Source: Alteromonas antoniana
GTDB taxonomy: Bacteria > Pseudomonadota > Gammaproteobacteria > Enterobacterales > Alteromonadaceae
Direction of reading: 5' to 3'
Assembly: GCF_019249295.1 (NCBI RefSeq)
Contig: NZ_JAESDH010000020.1
Coordinates: forward strand, 39,074 to 103,073
Length of the DNA stretch: 64,000 nucleotides
Shown here: positions 1 to 10,665 of the stretch, piece by piece
Layout: each line of letters starts with the position of its first letter
How positions within the stretch are numbered: position 1 is the stretch's first letter
Made by a program: the position numbers and the translations under genes
Notes under the pieces: model-generated
Told to the model about the DNA's origin: nothing
What the model saw: the letters and a program-made list of their open reading frames with translations, nothing else
The model's database searches: none

Positions 1-220
1 AAATAGCCGCGCCATTTTCGACGATAAACGGGCCATCCAAACCGATTGTGTCCCGCAAAACGATCAGTTCTGCATAGGTTTTACTGGTTGTGGGGATCAC
101 TGGGATCTTTCGCTCTTTCAGTGACGCCAGAGTCGGCCGTGCAGCTTCAAAGCTATAAGTATCATGATCCAGTAAGGTGCCATCCATGTCCGTGAAAATC
201 ACGTTATTTGCGAATGTCAT
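1..220 (-). CDS. HAD-IIB phosphatase, mannosyl/glucosyl-3-phosphoglycerate phosphatase type (partial)
   Basis: Only the first 73 residues are in the window; the gene runs off the left edge. The protein opens with the HAD motif I nucleophile in DMDGTLLDHDTYS, followed by a TTSKT segment (HAD motif II Thr/Ser) and FIVENGAAI. This combination is typical of the mannosyl-3-phosphoglycerate phosphatase (MPGP/YedP) group, which makes the compatible solutes mannosylglycerate or glucosylglycerate by dephosphorylation. The ATG (complement of 218-220) lies 2 nt after the stop of the upstream kinase gene, so the two are surely co-transcribed. Substrate cannot be settled from the fragment; a general sugar-phosphate phosphatase is the alternative. 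Confidence 0.75.
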   Translation of the reverse strand, partial: MTFANNVIFTDMDGTLLDHDTYSFEAARPTLASLKERKIPVIPTTSKTYAELIVLRDTIGLDGPFIVENGAAI

Positions 221-222
221 GC

Positions 223-1092
223 TTACGCCTTATGTTGATTTTTTATCTGGCGATTTTCATCCAGTTCAAATACGCACTCACATTTTGGCGGCACAGTCTG
301 AAAACCGTGCTCTGTGAGGCGCTGATAGTGTTGAATAAAACGTGCAATCTGCTCGTCAGACATTACGCCTGAATTGTCTATTACACCACTGGCAGCAAGT
401 TTGTGCTCTTGCTCGCAACGCCACTGATATACATGATCAAATGACGGGCCTTTTAACATGCACCAAAAATTGACCTGATCAAACAGCGTCTGATATTCGC
501 CAGCTAACTGAGTATTTACAAAACGTCGCCATATGCCAAGTGGATCTTCTTCGGCTTCAAGCTTATTTACCGGATGTTTTAATTCAGTATCAGATTGTGG
601 CGGGACGCCGAGACACCACCCTTCTAAAAGAATAATGTCAGGAGGGCTGTTAGTGACCGGCCAGTCAATAACGGGGTAGGGATCATCTGTCGCTTTACTA
701 AAACGTGGCAGAGACACCGTCCCGTAGTCTTTGAGGCGCGCCAGCGTAGCTAACGCGAGTTCGGTGTTGTGCGTGCCGGGAACCCCACGGGTGGCCAGCA
801 ATGGATGAACTTTTACCGCCAGCGAATTGCGGTCACTTTTCGACAAGTAAAAATCATCCAGCGACAGCGTGACAACACTAAGCGCTTGTGTTGATGAAAA
901 ATACGCGGCTAAAAATGAGGCTAAGGTGGATTTACCCGAACCCTGGCAACCATTTATCCCGACGATAAATGGCCGCTTTGCACTTTTATAGTGCGATGTG
1001 ATCTGCTCCGCTAACGGTATGAACCATTTTTGTGCAGTATCAGCATATGTCTCCGGTAATCTGTGCGCTTTCAGAAAGCCGGTTATATCCAT
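223..1092 (-). CDS. P-loop kinase, D-glycerate 3-kinase-like (GLYK/YggC family)
   Basis: 289-residue soluble protein. A clear Walker A motif, GINGCQGSGKST, lies near residues 45-56, followed by TLSLDDFYL, the catalytic-Asp segment of the phosphoribulokinase/uridine kinase/pantothenate kinase-like fold, and IILLEGWCLG as the Walker B-like strand. This pattern matches the glycerate kinase (plant GLYK) and YggC-like group of ATP-dependent kinases. The expected reaction, from the family, is phosphorylation of D-glycerate to 3-phosphoglycerate. It is first in a two-gene unit with the phosphoglycosylglycerate phosphatase 2 nt downstream. Glycerate is a breakdown product of glucosyl/mannosylglycerate, so a shared role in compatible-solute turnover is a reasonable inference but unproven. 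Confidence 0.7.
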   Translation of the reverse strand: MDITGFLKAHRLPETYADTAQKWFIPLAEQITSHYKSAKRPFIVGINGCQGSGKSTLASFLAAYFSSTQALSVVTLSLDDFYLSKSDRNSLAVKVHPLLATRGVPGTHNTELALATLARLKDYGTVSLPRFSKATDDPYPVIDWPVTNSPPDIILLEGWCLGVPPQSDTELKHPVNKLEAEEDPLGIWRRFVNTQLAGEYQTLFDQVNFWCMLKGPSFDHVYQWRCEQEHKLAASGVIDNSGVMSDEQIARFIQHYQRLTEHGFQTVPPKCECVFELDENRQIKNQHKA

Positions 1093-1187
1093 TTTACTAC
1101 CTCATGAATGCTGGAATTGCACATATGTAGTGAAACAGGTTACAACAATTGTGCCAACACATTGTGAGTTGGCAGGAATGGAAACGT

Positions 1188-2925
<1,738 letters not shown>

Positions 2926-3085
2926 TTAATGGTGATGACGAGCAATTTTACCTGCTTTGAAGAGAATGCCAAATAAACCTGGCAATTAAGCAAAAAATCC
3001 GTAGATATCTTACCTTTATACTTTCCCTATTTAGCCTAAAGTATTACTCTTAACAAAAGAGTCACAAAGGAAGTTGTATTTCGTT

Positions 3086-3718
3086 ATGACACGAATTCTG
3101 GTAGCAGACGACCACCCACTTTTCAGAGAAGCGCTTAGCGGCGCGCTGACACCTTACTTTGAGGGCGCTGATATTGCCGAAGCCGACAGTCTTGACAGTG
3201 CACTGGCTGTCCTGGCAAGTGATGATATCGATCTTATTCTGCTGGACCTGAATATGCCAGGTGGCGAATATTTCAATGGCCTTATCAGTGTTAAAGAAGC
3301 TTACCCAATGATACCTGTGGCTGTTATTTCGGCGGCGGAAAGTGTTGAGGTTGTCGCCCAGGTGATGAGCCTTGGGGCGCAAGGCTTTATCCCCAAATCC
3401 ACACCCACGAAAGATATCGCCGAGGCGATTGTATCAATCCGTAGTGGCAATAACTGGCTGCCCCAGGGCATGCAGGAAGAACTTGAAAAAGTGGATGATG
3501 ATCTCAAACTGCTATTACAGCGATTCCGAGAGCTGACACCTAAACAAATTCAGGTGCTATCGTTCTTGCGGGCAGGATTGATGAACAAACAAATTGCGCA
3601 TGAAATGAATGTCACCGAAGCGACAATCAAAGCTCATATCAGCGCAATACTGCGAAAGCTTGAGATAAATACCCGTACTCAGGCCGTATTATTGATGGAT
3701 AAGCTGCAGGTCAGCTGA
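3086..3718 (+). CDS. LuxR/NarL-family response regulator
   Basis: 210 residues from the ATG at 3086; an in-frame TTG at 3074 is only 2 nt from the AAGGA at 3067-3071, so the ATG is preferred although its spacing is long. Receiver domain about residues 3-120, with the acidic pair in VADDH, phospho-acceptor Asp54 in LLDLNMPGG, and the Lys in IPKSTPTKD. C-terminal LuxR-type helix-turn-helix about 140-205 (ELTPKQIQVLSFL, NKQIAHEMNVTEATIKAHIS). It should bind DNA when phosphorylated. No histidine kinase is in the window, so it is an orphan here. Its stop is 2 nt before the adenosine deaminase start. Targets cannot be told from sequence. Confidence 0.9.
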   Translation: MTRILVADDHPLFREALSGALTPYFEGADIAEADSLDSALAVLASDDIDLILLDLNMPGGEYFNGLISVKEAYPMIPVAVISAAESVEVVAQVMSLGAQGFIPKSTPTKDIAEAIVSIRSGNNWLPQGMQEELEKVDDDLKLLLQRFRELTPKQIQVLSFLRAGLMNKQIAHEMNVTEATIKAHISAILRKLEINTRTQAVLLMDKLQVS

Positions 3719-3720
3719 TT

Positions 3721-4719
3721 ATGCTGTCCAATGCATTGCCGGTGGCGGAGTTACACCGGCACCTCGACGGCAGCGTCAGACCGTCTACAATTTGGGCGCT
3801 TTCAAAACAACATGGTATTTCTCTTCCTGTTACCAGCGAAAACGATTTAAAACACCTCGCAGTCATCCAGCATCGTACATCAGATTTGCTCGAGTTCATT
3901 CAAAAGCTTGAATATGGCGTGTCAGTATTAGCCGATGCCGATGCGTGTCGTCGGGTGGCATTTGAAAGTGTCGAGGACGCTGCGAGAGAGGGCATCCATT
4001 ATATCGAAATGCGGTTTTCTCCTTATTTTATGGCAAAAGCGTTTTCGTTACCTATGGTCAGTGTGGTCGAAGCCGTGTTAGACGGAATCAGTGCCGCAGC
4101 CTCTGAGTTTGGGATTAAAGTGGGTGCTCTTGGCATACTCAGCCGAAGCTATGGTGTAACAGCCTGTGAGCGCGAGTTGGACGCGATCCTGACTCATCGT
4201 AACAAGTTTTGTGGTATTGATTTGGCAGGTGATGAAGCCGGGTATCCCGCAACGCTGTTTGTCGACTTGTTTAAGCGCGCGAGGGATGCGGGCATGCGTG
4301 CAACGGTGCATGCAGGCGAGGCAGCCGGGCCCCAAAGTATCTGGGATGCCGTAACTTTATTGGGTGCGTCCAGAATTGGTCATGGCGTTGCTGCAATACA
4401 GGATCCGAGGCTGATGGAGTATTTGGCCAAACATGAAATAGGCATTGAATCCTGTCCCACTTCCAACTACCAGACTGGTGCTATGACGGATACAAAAAAT
4501 CACCCGTTACGTGATTTTCTTGCCGCAGGTATGGCCGTTACCTTAAATACCGACGATCCGGGGATCTCGGACATCACGCTAGGCCATGAATATGAGATTG
4601 CTGCCAACGTCATTGGACTGGATAAGAGCGCATTACTGAAAGTTCAGGAAAATGCGCTGAAGCAGGCGTTTTTGTCGGATGATGAGAAAAAAGCCCTTCG
4701 TCTTTCACTTAAAAAGTAA
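3721..4719 (+). CDS. add: adenosine deaminase
   Basis: 332 residues, the usual length. Zinc ligands and catalytic residues appear in the standard order: HRHLDGS (HxH near residue 12), TVHAGEA (His plus catalytic Glu), GHGVA, SCPTSNYQTG and LNTDDPGIS (metal-binding Asp). The enzyme hydrolyses adenosine (and deoxyadenosine) to inosine and ammonia in purine salvage. HLDGS rather than the HLHLDG-type N-terminus of some adenine deaminases and the SCPTSN motif favour adenosine, but an adenine deaminase-like specificity cannot be excluded. The ATG follows the response regulator stop by 2 nt, so the two genes form one transcript and are probably translationally coupled. Confidence 0.93.
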   Translation: MLSNALPVAELHRHLDGSVRPSTIWALSKQHGISLPVTSENDLKHLAVIQHRTSDLLEFIQKLEYGVSVLADADACRRVAFESVEDAAREGIHYIEMRFSPYFMAKAFSLPMVSVVEAVLDGISAAASEFGIKVGALGILSRSYGVTACERELDAILTHRNKFCGIDLAGDEAGYPATLFVDLFKRARDAGMRATVHAGEAAGPQSIWDAVTLLGASRIGHGVAAIQDPRLMEYLAKHEIGIESCPTSNYQTGAMTDTKNHPLRDFLAAGMAVTLNTDDPGISDITLGHEYEIAANVIGLDKSALLKVQENALKQAFLSDDEKKALRLSLKK

Positions 4720-4883
4720 CAGTTGGTCAAACTAAAGCGCAAACGTTTTTGTCAAAAAATTTAACACCTTAAGTAGTCATGGTGTATTTATTTTTTAATA
4801 ATCAATCGCTTATCATATTGGCATTTATAGTGCTTATGTCTTGCTGACACTATTATAATATTTTTTAGCTTTAGGTTAACAAT

Positions 4884-5543
4884 ATGAGAAGTTTGTTTTT
4901 TGCACTAAGTGTATCCTTTCTAAGTTTCACCGCACATGCCAGTTTTATTGAATCGAACATTGTCGATAATTTTGCAAATGGCGACTTTATGAGCGTGCCT
5001 GGCCAGAACAAGGGCAACTATGAGGTTCGCGACATTGGTGGTGGCTTACTTAATTTAAGTAGTGAGGCGTGGACGTACATCAGCATCGAAGATCTGTTTG
5101 GTCTGAAATCACTTAATTTTGATAATGGATCACACTACACGTTCAATTTTGAAATGCGAATCAAAACTGGTAACAATAAACCAAGTGGGCCATCTGAAAT
5201 TGGTGGCTTTATGCTCGCCAACGACAACGTGAACAATATCGGTGCCGCTGAAAGTATATATGCGTTAAACCTCTCTGGTACCCAGAACTGGGGCGACAAA
5301 ACCTTTAAGTACGATTTCGATAATCTGACGGCGAACGACTCGCCTACATGGCAGAGTTTTAGTATTGACCTGGAGGACTTCTTTTACGGCGACTATGAAT
5401 ACCTTGTATTCATCAATGATTGCGATGCGTCTAACTGTAGCAATACGACACAGTTTAGAAATATGAGTGTTCAGGTTCCTGAACCTCAGACACTTGCTTT
5501 ACTTGCATTGTCTTTGTTTGGACTTCGCAGACTGAGAAAGTAA
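4884..5543 (+). CDS. PEP-CTERM sorting domain exported protein
   Basis: 219 residues. N-terminal Sec signal peptide (RSLFFALSVSFLSFTAHAS, cleavage likely after AHA near residue 19). The C-terminus is a classic PEP-CTERM tripartite tail: VPEPQ, a hydrophobic helix (TLALLALSLFGL) and a basic end RRLRK. Between them is a beta-rich cargo domain of about 175 residues with many Asn/Asp/Gly and one Cys pair (NDCDASNCSN); I do not recognise a named fold, though it resembles carbohydrate-binding jelly rolls. PEP-CTERM proteins are cut and sorted by an exosortase (EpsH/XrtA), usually alongside exopolysaccharide export. No exosortase is in this window. Function unknown. Single gene with its own terminator. 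Confidence 0.85.
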   Translation: MRSLFFALSVSFLSFTAHASFIESNIVDNFANGDFMSVPGQNKGNYEVRDIGGGLLNLSSEAWTYISIEDLFGLKSLNFDNGSHYTFNFEMRIKTGNNKPSGPSEIGGFMLANDNVNNIGAAESIYALNLSGTQNWGDKTFKYDFDNLTANDSPTWQSFSIDLEDFFYGDYEYLVFINDCDASNCSNTTQFRNMSVQVPEPQTLALLALSLFGLRRLRK

Positions 5544-5561
5544 GTCCATTGTTATAATCGC

Positions 5562-5598
5562 AAAGCCCTGTGTATGTTAAATGCATGGGGCTTTTTTG
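5562..5598 (+). terminator. rho-independent terminator after the PEP-CTERM gene
   Basis: AAAGCCC pairs with GGGCTTT across an AT-rich loop that itself can pair (TGTAT/ATGCA), followed by six Ts. It lies 18 nt after the stop codon at 5543. Confidence 0.8.
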
Positions 5599-5909
5599 TG
5601 TTAGCTCCCCAGGTTGTAGCGCCCTACAGCGTTATCTTGAAAAAATGAAAATCAGAAAGGTACATTAACTTCATCGGGTCGTCGCAGATCCTCGTACTTA
5701 CTTTAGGGATATGCGTTTATTGCAACCTAGCCAAACCTTTAGGTCTGGACTTGCATTTAATTGATGATAAACACGCGTGTATGTTTTCTGTAATGTTATC
5801 ATTCACTGCATAAATATGTTTTTAGTAAACAAAGGCTACCTAGCAGATTCGCAACAAGAGCTATGTCCTGGGGGACTCGTTTACCCAGCTTTACCCGTCT
5901 CGTTTGAAC
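5599..5909. other. intergenic region, no gene seen
   Basis: About 310 bp between two convergent genes (PEP-CTERM protein and CAP-domain protein). No open frame of useful length, no tRNA-like or strong palindromic structure. It simply separates convergent units. Confidence 0.5.
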
Positions 5910-6533
5910 TCACTTTATTTCGATAGCATCTTTTTCAGTGACGATATCGATCCCTTTATTCGGGATTTCATCAAAATAGCGGTGCTGATTATCAATACGC
6001 CCTTTAGTCAGATAAATGACCCAGTATTCTACATGTGGGGCGGAAAGGTCTTTTAAAAACGCAATGCCCATTTCGTCCTGTTCCTGATAGAAAGGGATTT
6101 GACCAAGCAGATGCTTGGCATGGGTCTCGGAATTCTTGAAGGCGTGCCAGACACTGTCAGCAGAGACGTAGCCACCGGCAATGGCTTCCACCTGATTACT
6201 CATGGCATTCCCGTAATACTCTGGCAGTTCGAAGCCGGCCTCCCGCAGCCGCGAATTGGGGCTTCCCCCTAAGTTATGAAAGACAATGCCTTCCTCGGCC
6301 ATGCGTTCTGCCTTTCGCAGCGCAATGGCGCTCAACATACCGTTACAACGTATTTCTGAACGTTGTTGAGCGGGATCTTCAATAATGGCAATTGCCAGCT
6401 CGATAGCTTCTTCAGAATTGCCACATAGACCGATGTCATCGGGTACAGTAGCTGCACCTACAGACGACGTCATGCTGGTAAGCAGCACCAGCGAACCTGC
6501 TATCAACAGGGGAGAGAAAAGGTTATAGCGCAT
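5910..6533 (-). CDS. exported CAP-domain (SCP/PR-1 like) protein
   Basis: 207 residues with an N-terminal signal peptide (LLIAGSLVLLTSMTSSVGAA). The rest fits the bacterial CAP (cysteine-rich secretory/SCP) fold: CNGMLSAIALRKAERMAEEGIVFHNLGGSPNSRLREAG near the first conserved His, GYVSADSVWHAFKNSETHAKHLLG carrying the second cavity His, and YWVIYLTKG as the closing strand. Bacterial CAP proteins are secreted or periplasmic; their biochemical role is mostly unknown. It follows the small zinc-ribbon membrane protein gene by 8 nt on the same strand, so they are likely co-transcribed. Function unassigned. Confidence 0.7.
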   Translation of the reverse strand: MRYNLFSPLLIAGSLVLLTSMTSSVGAATVPDDIGLCGNSEEAIELAIAIIEDPAQQRSEIRCNGMLSAIALRKAERMAEEGIVFHNLGGSPNSRLREAGFELPEYYGNAMSNQVEAIAGGYVSADSVWHAFKNSETHAKHLLGQIPFYQEQDEMGIAFLKDLSAPHVEYWVIYLTKGRIDNQHRYFDEIPNKGIDIVTEKDAIEIK

Positions 6534-6541
6534 AATTATCT

Positions 6542-6841
6542 TTACTTGTTAGGAGACCAGCCGTTTTTCTTCATAATTTTCATCCCTTTTGGAGTAGCGA
6601 CGGGAATGAGACCGTACCTTCCACATTCAGGGCATTTTTTATTTCTGCTCCAGAAGTAGAAAACCGCAAGCAATACACCTGCACCGCCAACAAAAGCAGA
6701 AACATATAACAGCAACAATGCGAAAATTAAGAAGGCAACTGAAGAGAGCAGTAAAGGAAGGAGGGCTTTGTTACGGACTGTCTGGTTGTGAATGCTTTCA
6801 CACTCCTGACAAACGTGAGTGACGTTAACGTCATGTTCCAT
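6542..6841 (-). CDS. small zinc-ribbon, two-helix membrane protein
   Basis: 99 residues. Two cysteine pairs, CQEC near residue 12 and CPEC near residue 72, bracket a long hydrophobic region (ALLPLLLSSVAFLIFALLLLYVSAFVGGAGVLLAVFYFW) that can form two membrane helices, so the pairs could join into one zinc ribbon on the cytoplasmic side. Basic C-terminal tail (KGMKIMKKNGWSPNK). I do not recognise a named family. It is upstream of, and probably co-transcribed with, the CAP-domain gene. Start at 6841 is the only sensible ATG. Confidence 0.6.
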   Translation of the reverse strand: MEHDVNVTHVCQECESIHNQTVRNKALLPLLLSSVAFLIFALLLLYVSAFVGGAGVLLAVFYFWSRNKKCPECGRYGLIPVATPKGMKIMKKNGWSPNK

Positions 6842-6916
6842 ATCTGCTAACTCCTACTGCATGCTGAGAGCTGACTTCATGTCATTGGTGGCTAACGTTA
6901 GCATAGTTACAATAAA

Positions 6917-6945
6917 AAAAAAGCTGCCGGATGGCAGCTTTTTAA
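6917..6945 (-). terminator. rho-independent terminator downstream of fadE
   Basis: Stem AAGCTGCC / GGCAGCTT with a four-base loop (6921-6940). On the minus strand, which is fadE's strand, it is followed by nine Ts. It separates fadE from the zinc-ribbon gene that follows on the same strand. Confidence 0.9.
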
Positions 6946-6961
6946 TGATTCGCGCTATTTA

Positions 6962-9424
6962 TCAGGCTGCCTTACCTGTCTTTTTACGGCTCGGCTTTTT
7001 TACTGCCTGATTGGCAATGAGTTCTTCATGATCGAAATCATCGACATTGATTGTGCGTAATCGACCCGCTTCAGTTCGACGCAGAAGATCGGCTTCCTCT
7101 TCATTGATGACACCTTCTTTCAGCGCGTCTTCTGCTAACGCGTCGAGTCGCGTAAACGGAAGTTTGGCATTCTTGTGCTCACAAATTTTGTCGAATACCG
7201 GTTGCGCCGCAATCACATCGTCCAGCGTCTGCTCAAGATCGCCGAACAGGTTGCCTTCTTCACGCGTAAGATACTGACCATCTCCCAATCTGCTTCTGGC
7301 CGAAGACGGCGTTTGCAACATCATGGCGATTTTGTGCTCAAGTTTGTCCGATGGTTTGTCTACACGACGACCAAACGGCATGACCAGTACTCGCATAACC
7401 GCAGCGATCGCACGATTTGGGAAGTTTTCCAGAAAATCATCAATTGCGGTTTCTATATCATGCAACGTATTTTGCATTGCCCAGTGCATAAGTGGTAAGT
7501 CTTCCTTCAAACGTCCTTCATCGTCATAACGCTTGAGGGTAGTGCTGCCCATATACAGGCCGCTTAGGATATCGCCCAGGCGGGCTGACAAGCGTTCACG
7601 TCGTTTAAGGTCACCGCCCAGTACTCCCATGGAAACATCGGTCAGTAGTGCGAGGTTGGCGCTGTAACCTTGTAGCAGTTTGTAGTAGCGGGCAGTCTCG
7701 TCGGTAAATGGCGTATTGTGGAATGTGCCATTGGTAAGGCTGAACCAGATACTTCTGACTGTGTTAGCCACTGCGAAACCGATATGTCCGAAAACAGCTT
7801 TATCGAAGGCTTTCAAACGGGCTTGCTTGTCATCAAGGTTGGCCGCTTCAATTTCTTTAAGTACGTAGGGGTGACAACGCATCGCTCCCTGGCCGAAGAT
7901 CATCATATTGCGAGTGAGAATATTCGCACCCTCAACGGTAATCGAAATGGGCGCGCCCTGATAACCGCGACCTAAATAGTTGTTCGGCCCAAGCATGATG
8001 CCTTTACCGCCATGGATGTCCATGGAATCGTTGATCACCTGACGCATTTTTTCTGTCAGATGATATTTACTGATAGCGGAAATAACAGATGGCTTCTCGC
8101 CCAAATCAACACCCACCGTAGAGAAGCTGGTAACGCTGTCCATCAGGTACGCGTTGCCACCGATGCGGGCAAGCATTTCCTCGACCCCTTCCATGTGACC
8201 CACTGGCATCCTGAACTGTCTGCGGATCCTCGCGTAGGCCCCGGTAGCGAGCGCCACGGTTTTTGCGCCACCTGCGGCGGTGGAGGGCAGGGTAATACAA
8301 CGACCTACTGACAGACACTCCATCAGCATGCGCCAGCCTTTACCAGCCATAGCTTTACCGCCAATGATAAAGTCCAGCGGTACAAAAATGTCGTTGCCGC
8401 GAATCGGGCCATTCTGGAATGGTGTGTTCAGCGGGAAGTGGCGACGGCCAATATCCAGCCCCTTAGTGTCGCGTGGGATCAGCGCGCACGTGATGCCCAG
8501 TTCTTTGTTGTCGCCTAGCAGGCCTTCAGGATCCTGAAGTTTAAAAGCCAGCCCAACAACGGTAGCAATGGGGGCGAGGGTAATGTAGCGCTTGTCAAAC
8601 GTCAGACGCATACCCAGCACTTCTTCGCCTTCCCACTCCCCTTTGCAAACCACGCCAACATCCGGAATTGCGCCTGCATCGGAACCTGCTTCAGGACCGG
8701 TAAGCGCAAAGCAAGGGATCTCCTCACCGTTGGCAAGGCGTGGAAGGTAATAATCCTGTTGCTGTTCTGTTCCATAATGTTGCAGCAACTCACCAGGGCC
8801 CAATGAATTAGGCACTCCGACAGTACTGGAAAGCACTGCGCTGCTACCGGCCAGTTTTTGCAATACACGAGACTGAGCATAGGCTGAGAATTCCAGCCCG
8901 CCGTATTTTTTCTTGATGATCATCGCGAAAAAGCGATGTTCTTTCAGGAAGTCCCAGATCTCTTGAGAAAGGTCGGCATCTTTATGGTTAATTTGCCATT
9001 CATCAACCATATGGCACACGCGATCAACCGGGCCATCCAGAAACGCCTGTTCTTCAGGCGTTAATCTGCCCTTGGGGATGCCGTGAAGCTTATCCCAGTC
9101 GGGCTTACCACTAAAGATGTCGCCATCCCACCATACCGTACCAGCATCAATGGCTTCCTGTTCCGTGGTGGACATCTCAGGCATGACCTTGCGGTAAAAA
9201 GCCAGCAACTTGCTGCTGATATAAGGTTGTCTGATGTCAGCGATAGTCAGGGGCACAGCGAAGATCAGAAACACTATCCAACCCAGCAGACCAATGTCGC
9301 CGAACAAGGTGCCCAGCACCATGACCGCAGCAGCAGCGGCTACAGCATTAACGAGGGTAGTACGCTTGTAACTGGCGACAGCCAGGGTAAGCACTACCAG
9401 TAAAAACCAGATGAATTCTGCCAT
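6962..9424 (-). CDS. fadE: acyl-CoA dehydrogenase FadE
   Basis: 820 residues (E. coli FadE 814), the long form of the acyl-CoA dehydrogenase family. Two N-terminal hydrophobic segments (first ~60 residues), then a segment of about 70 residues before the dehydrogenase core. FAD/substrate motifs: [32 protein letters not shown] and [23 protein letters not shown] long C-terminal extension ends in a basic tail [12 protein letters not shown]. It catalyses the first oxidation step of fatty acid beta-oxidation, acyl-CoA to trans-2-enoyl-CoA. The AGGAG seven bases before the ATG supports the start. A FadR-like palindrome lies about 120 bp upstream, suggesting repression relieved by long-chain acyl-CoA. 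Confidence 0.95.
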   Translation of the reverse strand: MAEFIWFLLVVLTLAVASYKRTTLVNAVAAAAAVMVLGTLFGDIGLLGWIVFLIFAVPLTIADIRQPYISSKLLAFYRKVMPEMSTTEQEAIDAGTVWWDGDIFSGKPDWDKLHGIPKGRLTPEEQAFLDGPVDRVCHMVDEWQINHKDADLSQEIWDFLKEHRFFAMIIKKKYGGLEFSAYAQSRVLQKLAGSSAVLSSTVGVPNSLGPGELLQHYGTEQQQDYYLPRLANGEEIPCFALTGPEAGSDAGAIPDVGVVCKGEWEGEEVLGMRLTFDKRYITLAPIATVVGLAFKLQDPEGLLGDNKELGITCALIPRDTKGLDIGRRHFPLNTPFQNGPIRGNDIFVPLDFIIGGKAMAGKGWRMLMECLSVGRCITLPSTAAGGAKTVALATGAYARIRRQFRMPVGHMEGVEEMLARIGGNAYLMDSVTSFSTVGVDLGEKPSVISAISKYHLTEKMRQVINDSMDIHGGKGIMLGPNNYLGRGYQGAPISITVEGANILTRNMMIFGQGAMRCHPYVLKEIEAANLDDKQARLKAFDKAVFGHIGFAVANTVRSIWFSLTNGTFHNTPFTDETARYYKLLQGYSANLALLTDVSMGVLGGDLKRRERLSARLGDILSGLYMGSTTLKRYDDEGRLKEDLPLMHWAMQNTLHDIETAIDDFLENFPNRAIAAVMRVLVMPFGRRVDKPSDKLEHKIAMMLQTPSSARSRLGDGQYLTREEGNLFGDLEQTLDDVIAAQPVFDKICEHKNAKLPFTRLDALAEDALKEGVINEEEADLLRRTEAGRLRTINVDDFDHEELIANQAVKKPSRKKTGKAA

Positions 9425-9542
9425 ACGTCACTCCTGATAAAGGCAAATTATTAGCATAATGACTTTGTCTGAATAAATAGCGGCATCGCTGCCAAAATGA
9501 TCACTCTTTTTCCGATTGAGAAAGTTTGTCCCGCGTTATCAT

Positions 9543-9559
9543 TTGAGGTCAGACCAGCG
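9543..9559. promoter_or_regulatory. FadR-like operator upstream of fadE
   Basis: The core GGTCAGACCAG matches the centre of the enterobacterial FadR site (AACTGGTCNGACCAGTT) perfectly; the outer two to four bases on each side do not match. It lies about 120 bp upstream of the fadE start. FadR represses beta-oxidation genes and is released by long-chain acyl-CoA. Whether this organism has FadR cannot be seen from the window. Confidence 0.4.
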
Positions 9560-9810
9560 TACTTTAAACGTATACAGTAACACCGTAAAGATCAAGGTTG
9601 GAAAGGGGCTTATTGCGTTATAAGCCAACTATTCAATAGACAAATAGGATAGACAGTGCAGCAACAATATAACCCTTGATCCTGCATTGTCTTACTGCAC
9701 CTTATTTTCAACAAAGTATTCAGCAAAAAATAGGAGGTATTGTTCAGTTACAATGTGTAGGCGCACGGTCGCCAGAATTGTGTTTCACAGGTGTTGAATG
9801 TATCAGTGAC

Positions 9811-9884
9811 TATAATCCCAACACAGGTCATGCAGGCCGATGGGATTATATAACGTCCTGGCCGGCACCCTGCCAGCCAGGACG
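9811..9884. repeat. two adjacent strong hairpins downstream of the DUF3108 gene
   Basis: First inverted repeat: TATAATCCCA (9811-9820) with TGGGATTATA (9841-9850), 20-base loop. Second: a 14-base arm CGTCCTGGCCGGCA (9854-9867) with its near-perfect complement at 9871-9884 and a CCC loop. The second begins 10 nt past the stop of the minus-strand DUF3108 gene and may end that transcript, although no T-run follows it. The rest of 9425-9810 holds no gene that I can support. Confidence 0.6.
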
Positions 9885-9894
9885 TAGGACAGGA

Positions 9895-10665
9895 TTACCG
9901 CTTTTCAGCCAGTGTGACATAGGATCGCAGTTTAATGTCACCCTGCTCATCGCCGTCCTTGAACTGTTGCAGGCGAACCAGGTTGTAATCCAGTTCAGGG
10001 GCAAACCAGGCGAACGTCTCACGGGTTTTTGAATCGCGGACCAGTTTGACTTTAATGGTATCTAACTGGCCGTAGGGAAGGTTTAGCTTTTCTTTACCAA
10101 CAACTTCGATACCGTAATGACGCTTCTGGCCGCGATAATTAATAAAATAATAGTCGGTAGTCGATTCACCGGAAGCCAGCTTTCGAGGTAGGTCAATACG
10201 ATAAATCTGATTATCTATTTCATTGTCCCATTCTAGAGAGTAGTTTTCATCTTCCGATTCCACCTGTACCGAATCGCTGCCATTTTTTCCAAATGTGACA
10301 TTCAGCTTGTCATCTGGTCCGGTCCCTGAGCGGGAGTAGTAGTATTGCGAAGGTACCAGCTTGCCGTCTTCAACGGTAAAAATGGAATGCTCATAGCGTT
10401 TATCTGAAAGGAAAAACTTTGAGACTTTCGATGAGTAAGTCAAGGAGTATTGCGAGGGTGACAACCTTTCCAGTTTCATTTCTACATTGCCTACATCGTC
10501 ATCCCATTTGTAGGCGGTGTATTGCGCGTGAAAGGGAGTCAGGGCAACAGAGGAAGAATTACCCGTAGTGTTTGCTATAGCGGGCAATGTGCCCGTACCC
10601 AGCAGAACCAGCCCTGTAAGGGCTGAATTAATCGCTTTCGAAACCGCTAACCGGAAGCTCTTCAT
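9895..10665 (-). CDS. DUF3108 domain exported protein
   Basis: 256 residues. Signal peptide at the N-terminus (ALTGLVLLGTGTLPAIANT). The rest is the DUF3108 beta-barrel-like domain with its usual landmarks: FHAQYTAYKWDDDVGNVEMKL, SKVSKFFLSDKRYEHSIF, YYYSRSGTG and the end TRETFAWFAPELDYNLVRLQQ. Function of the family is unknown; it is periplasmic by its signal. Its 5' end overlaps the 3' end of purN by 38 nt in another frame, so expression is probably tied to purMN, an arrangement seen in related marine gammaproteobacteria. Confidence 0.85.
   Translation of the reverse strand: MKSFRLAVSKAINSALTGLVLLGTGTLPAIANTTGNSSSVALTPFHAQYTAYKWDDDVGNVEMKLERLSPSQYSLTYSSKVSKFFLSDKRYEHSIFTVEDGKLVPSQYYYSRSGTGPDDKLNVTFGKNGSDSVQVESEDENYSLEWDNEIDNQIYRIDLPRKLASGESTTDYYFINYRGQKRHYGIEVVGKEKLNLPYGQLDTIKVKLVRDSKTRETFAWFAPELDYNLVRLQQFKDGDEQGDIKLRSYVTLAEKR

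Noticed and set aside
9676..10032. 118-residue plus-strand open frame
   Set aside because: It runs through the double hairpin and overlaps the DUF3108 gene antisense; no ribosome site, no family resemblance.
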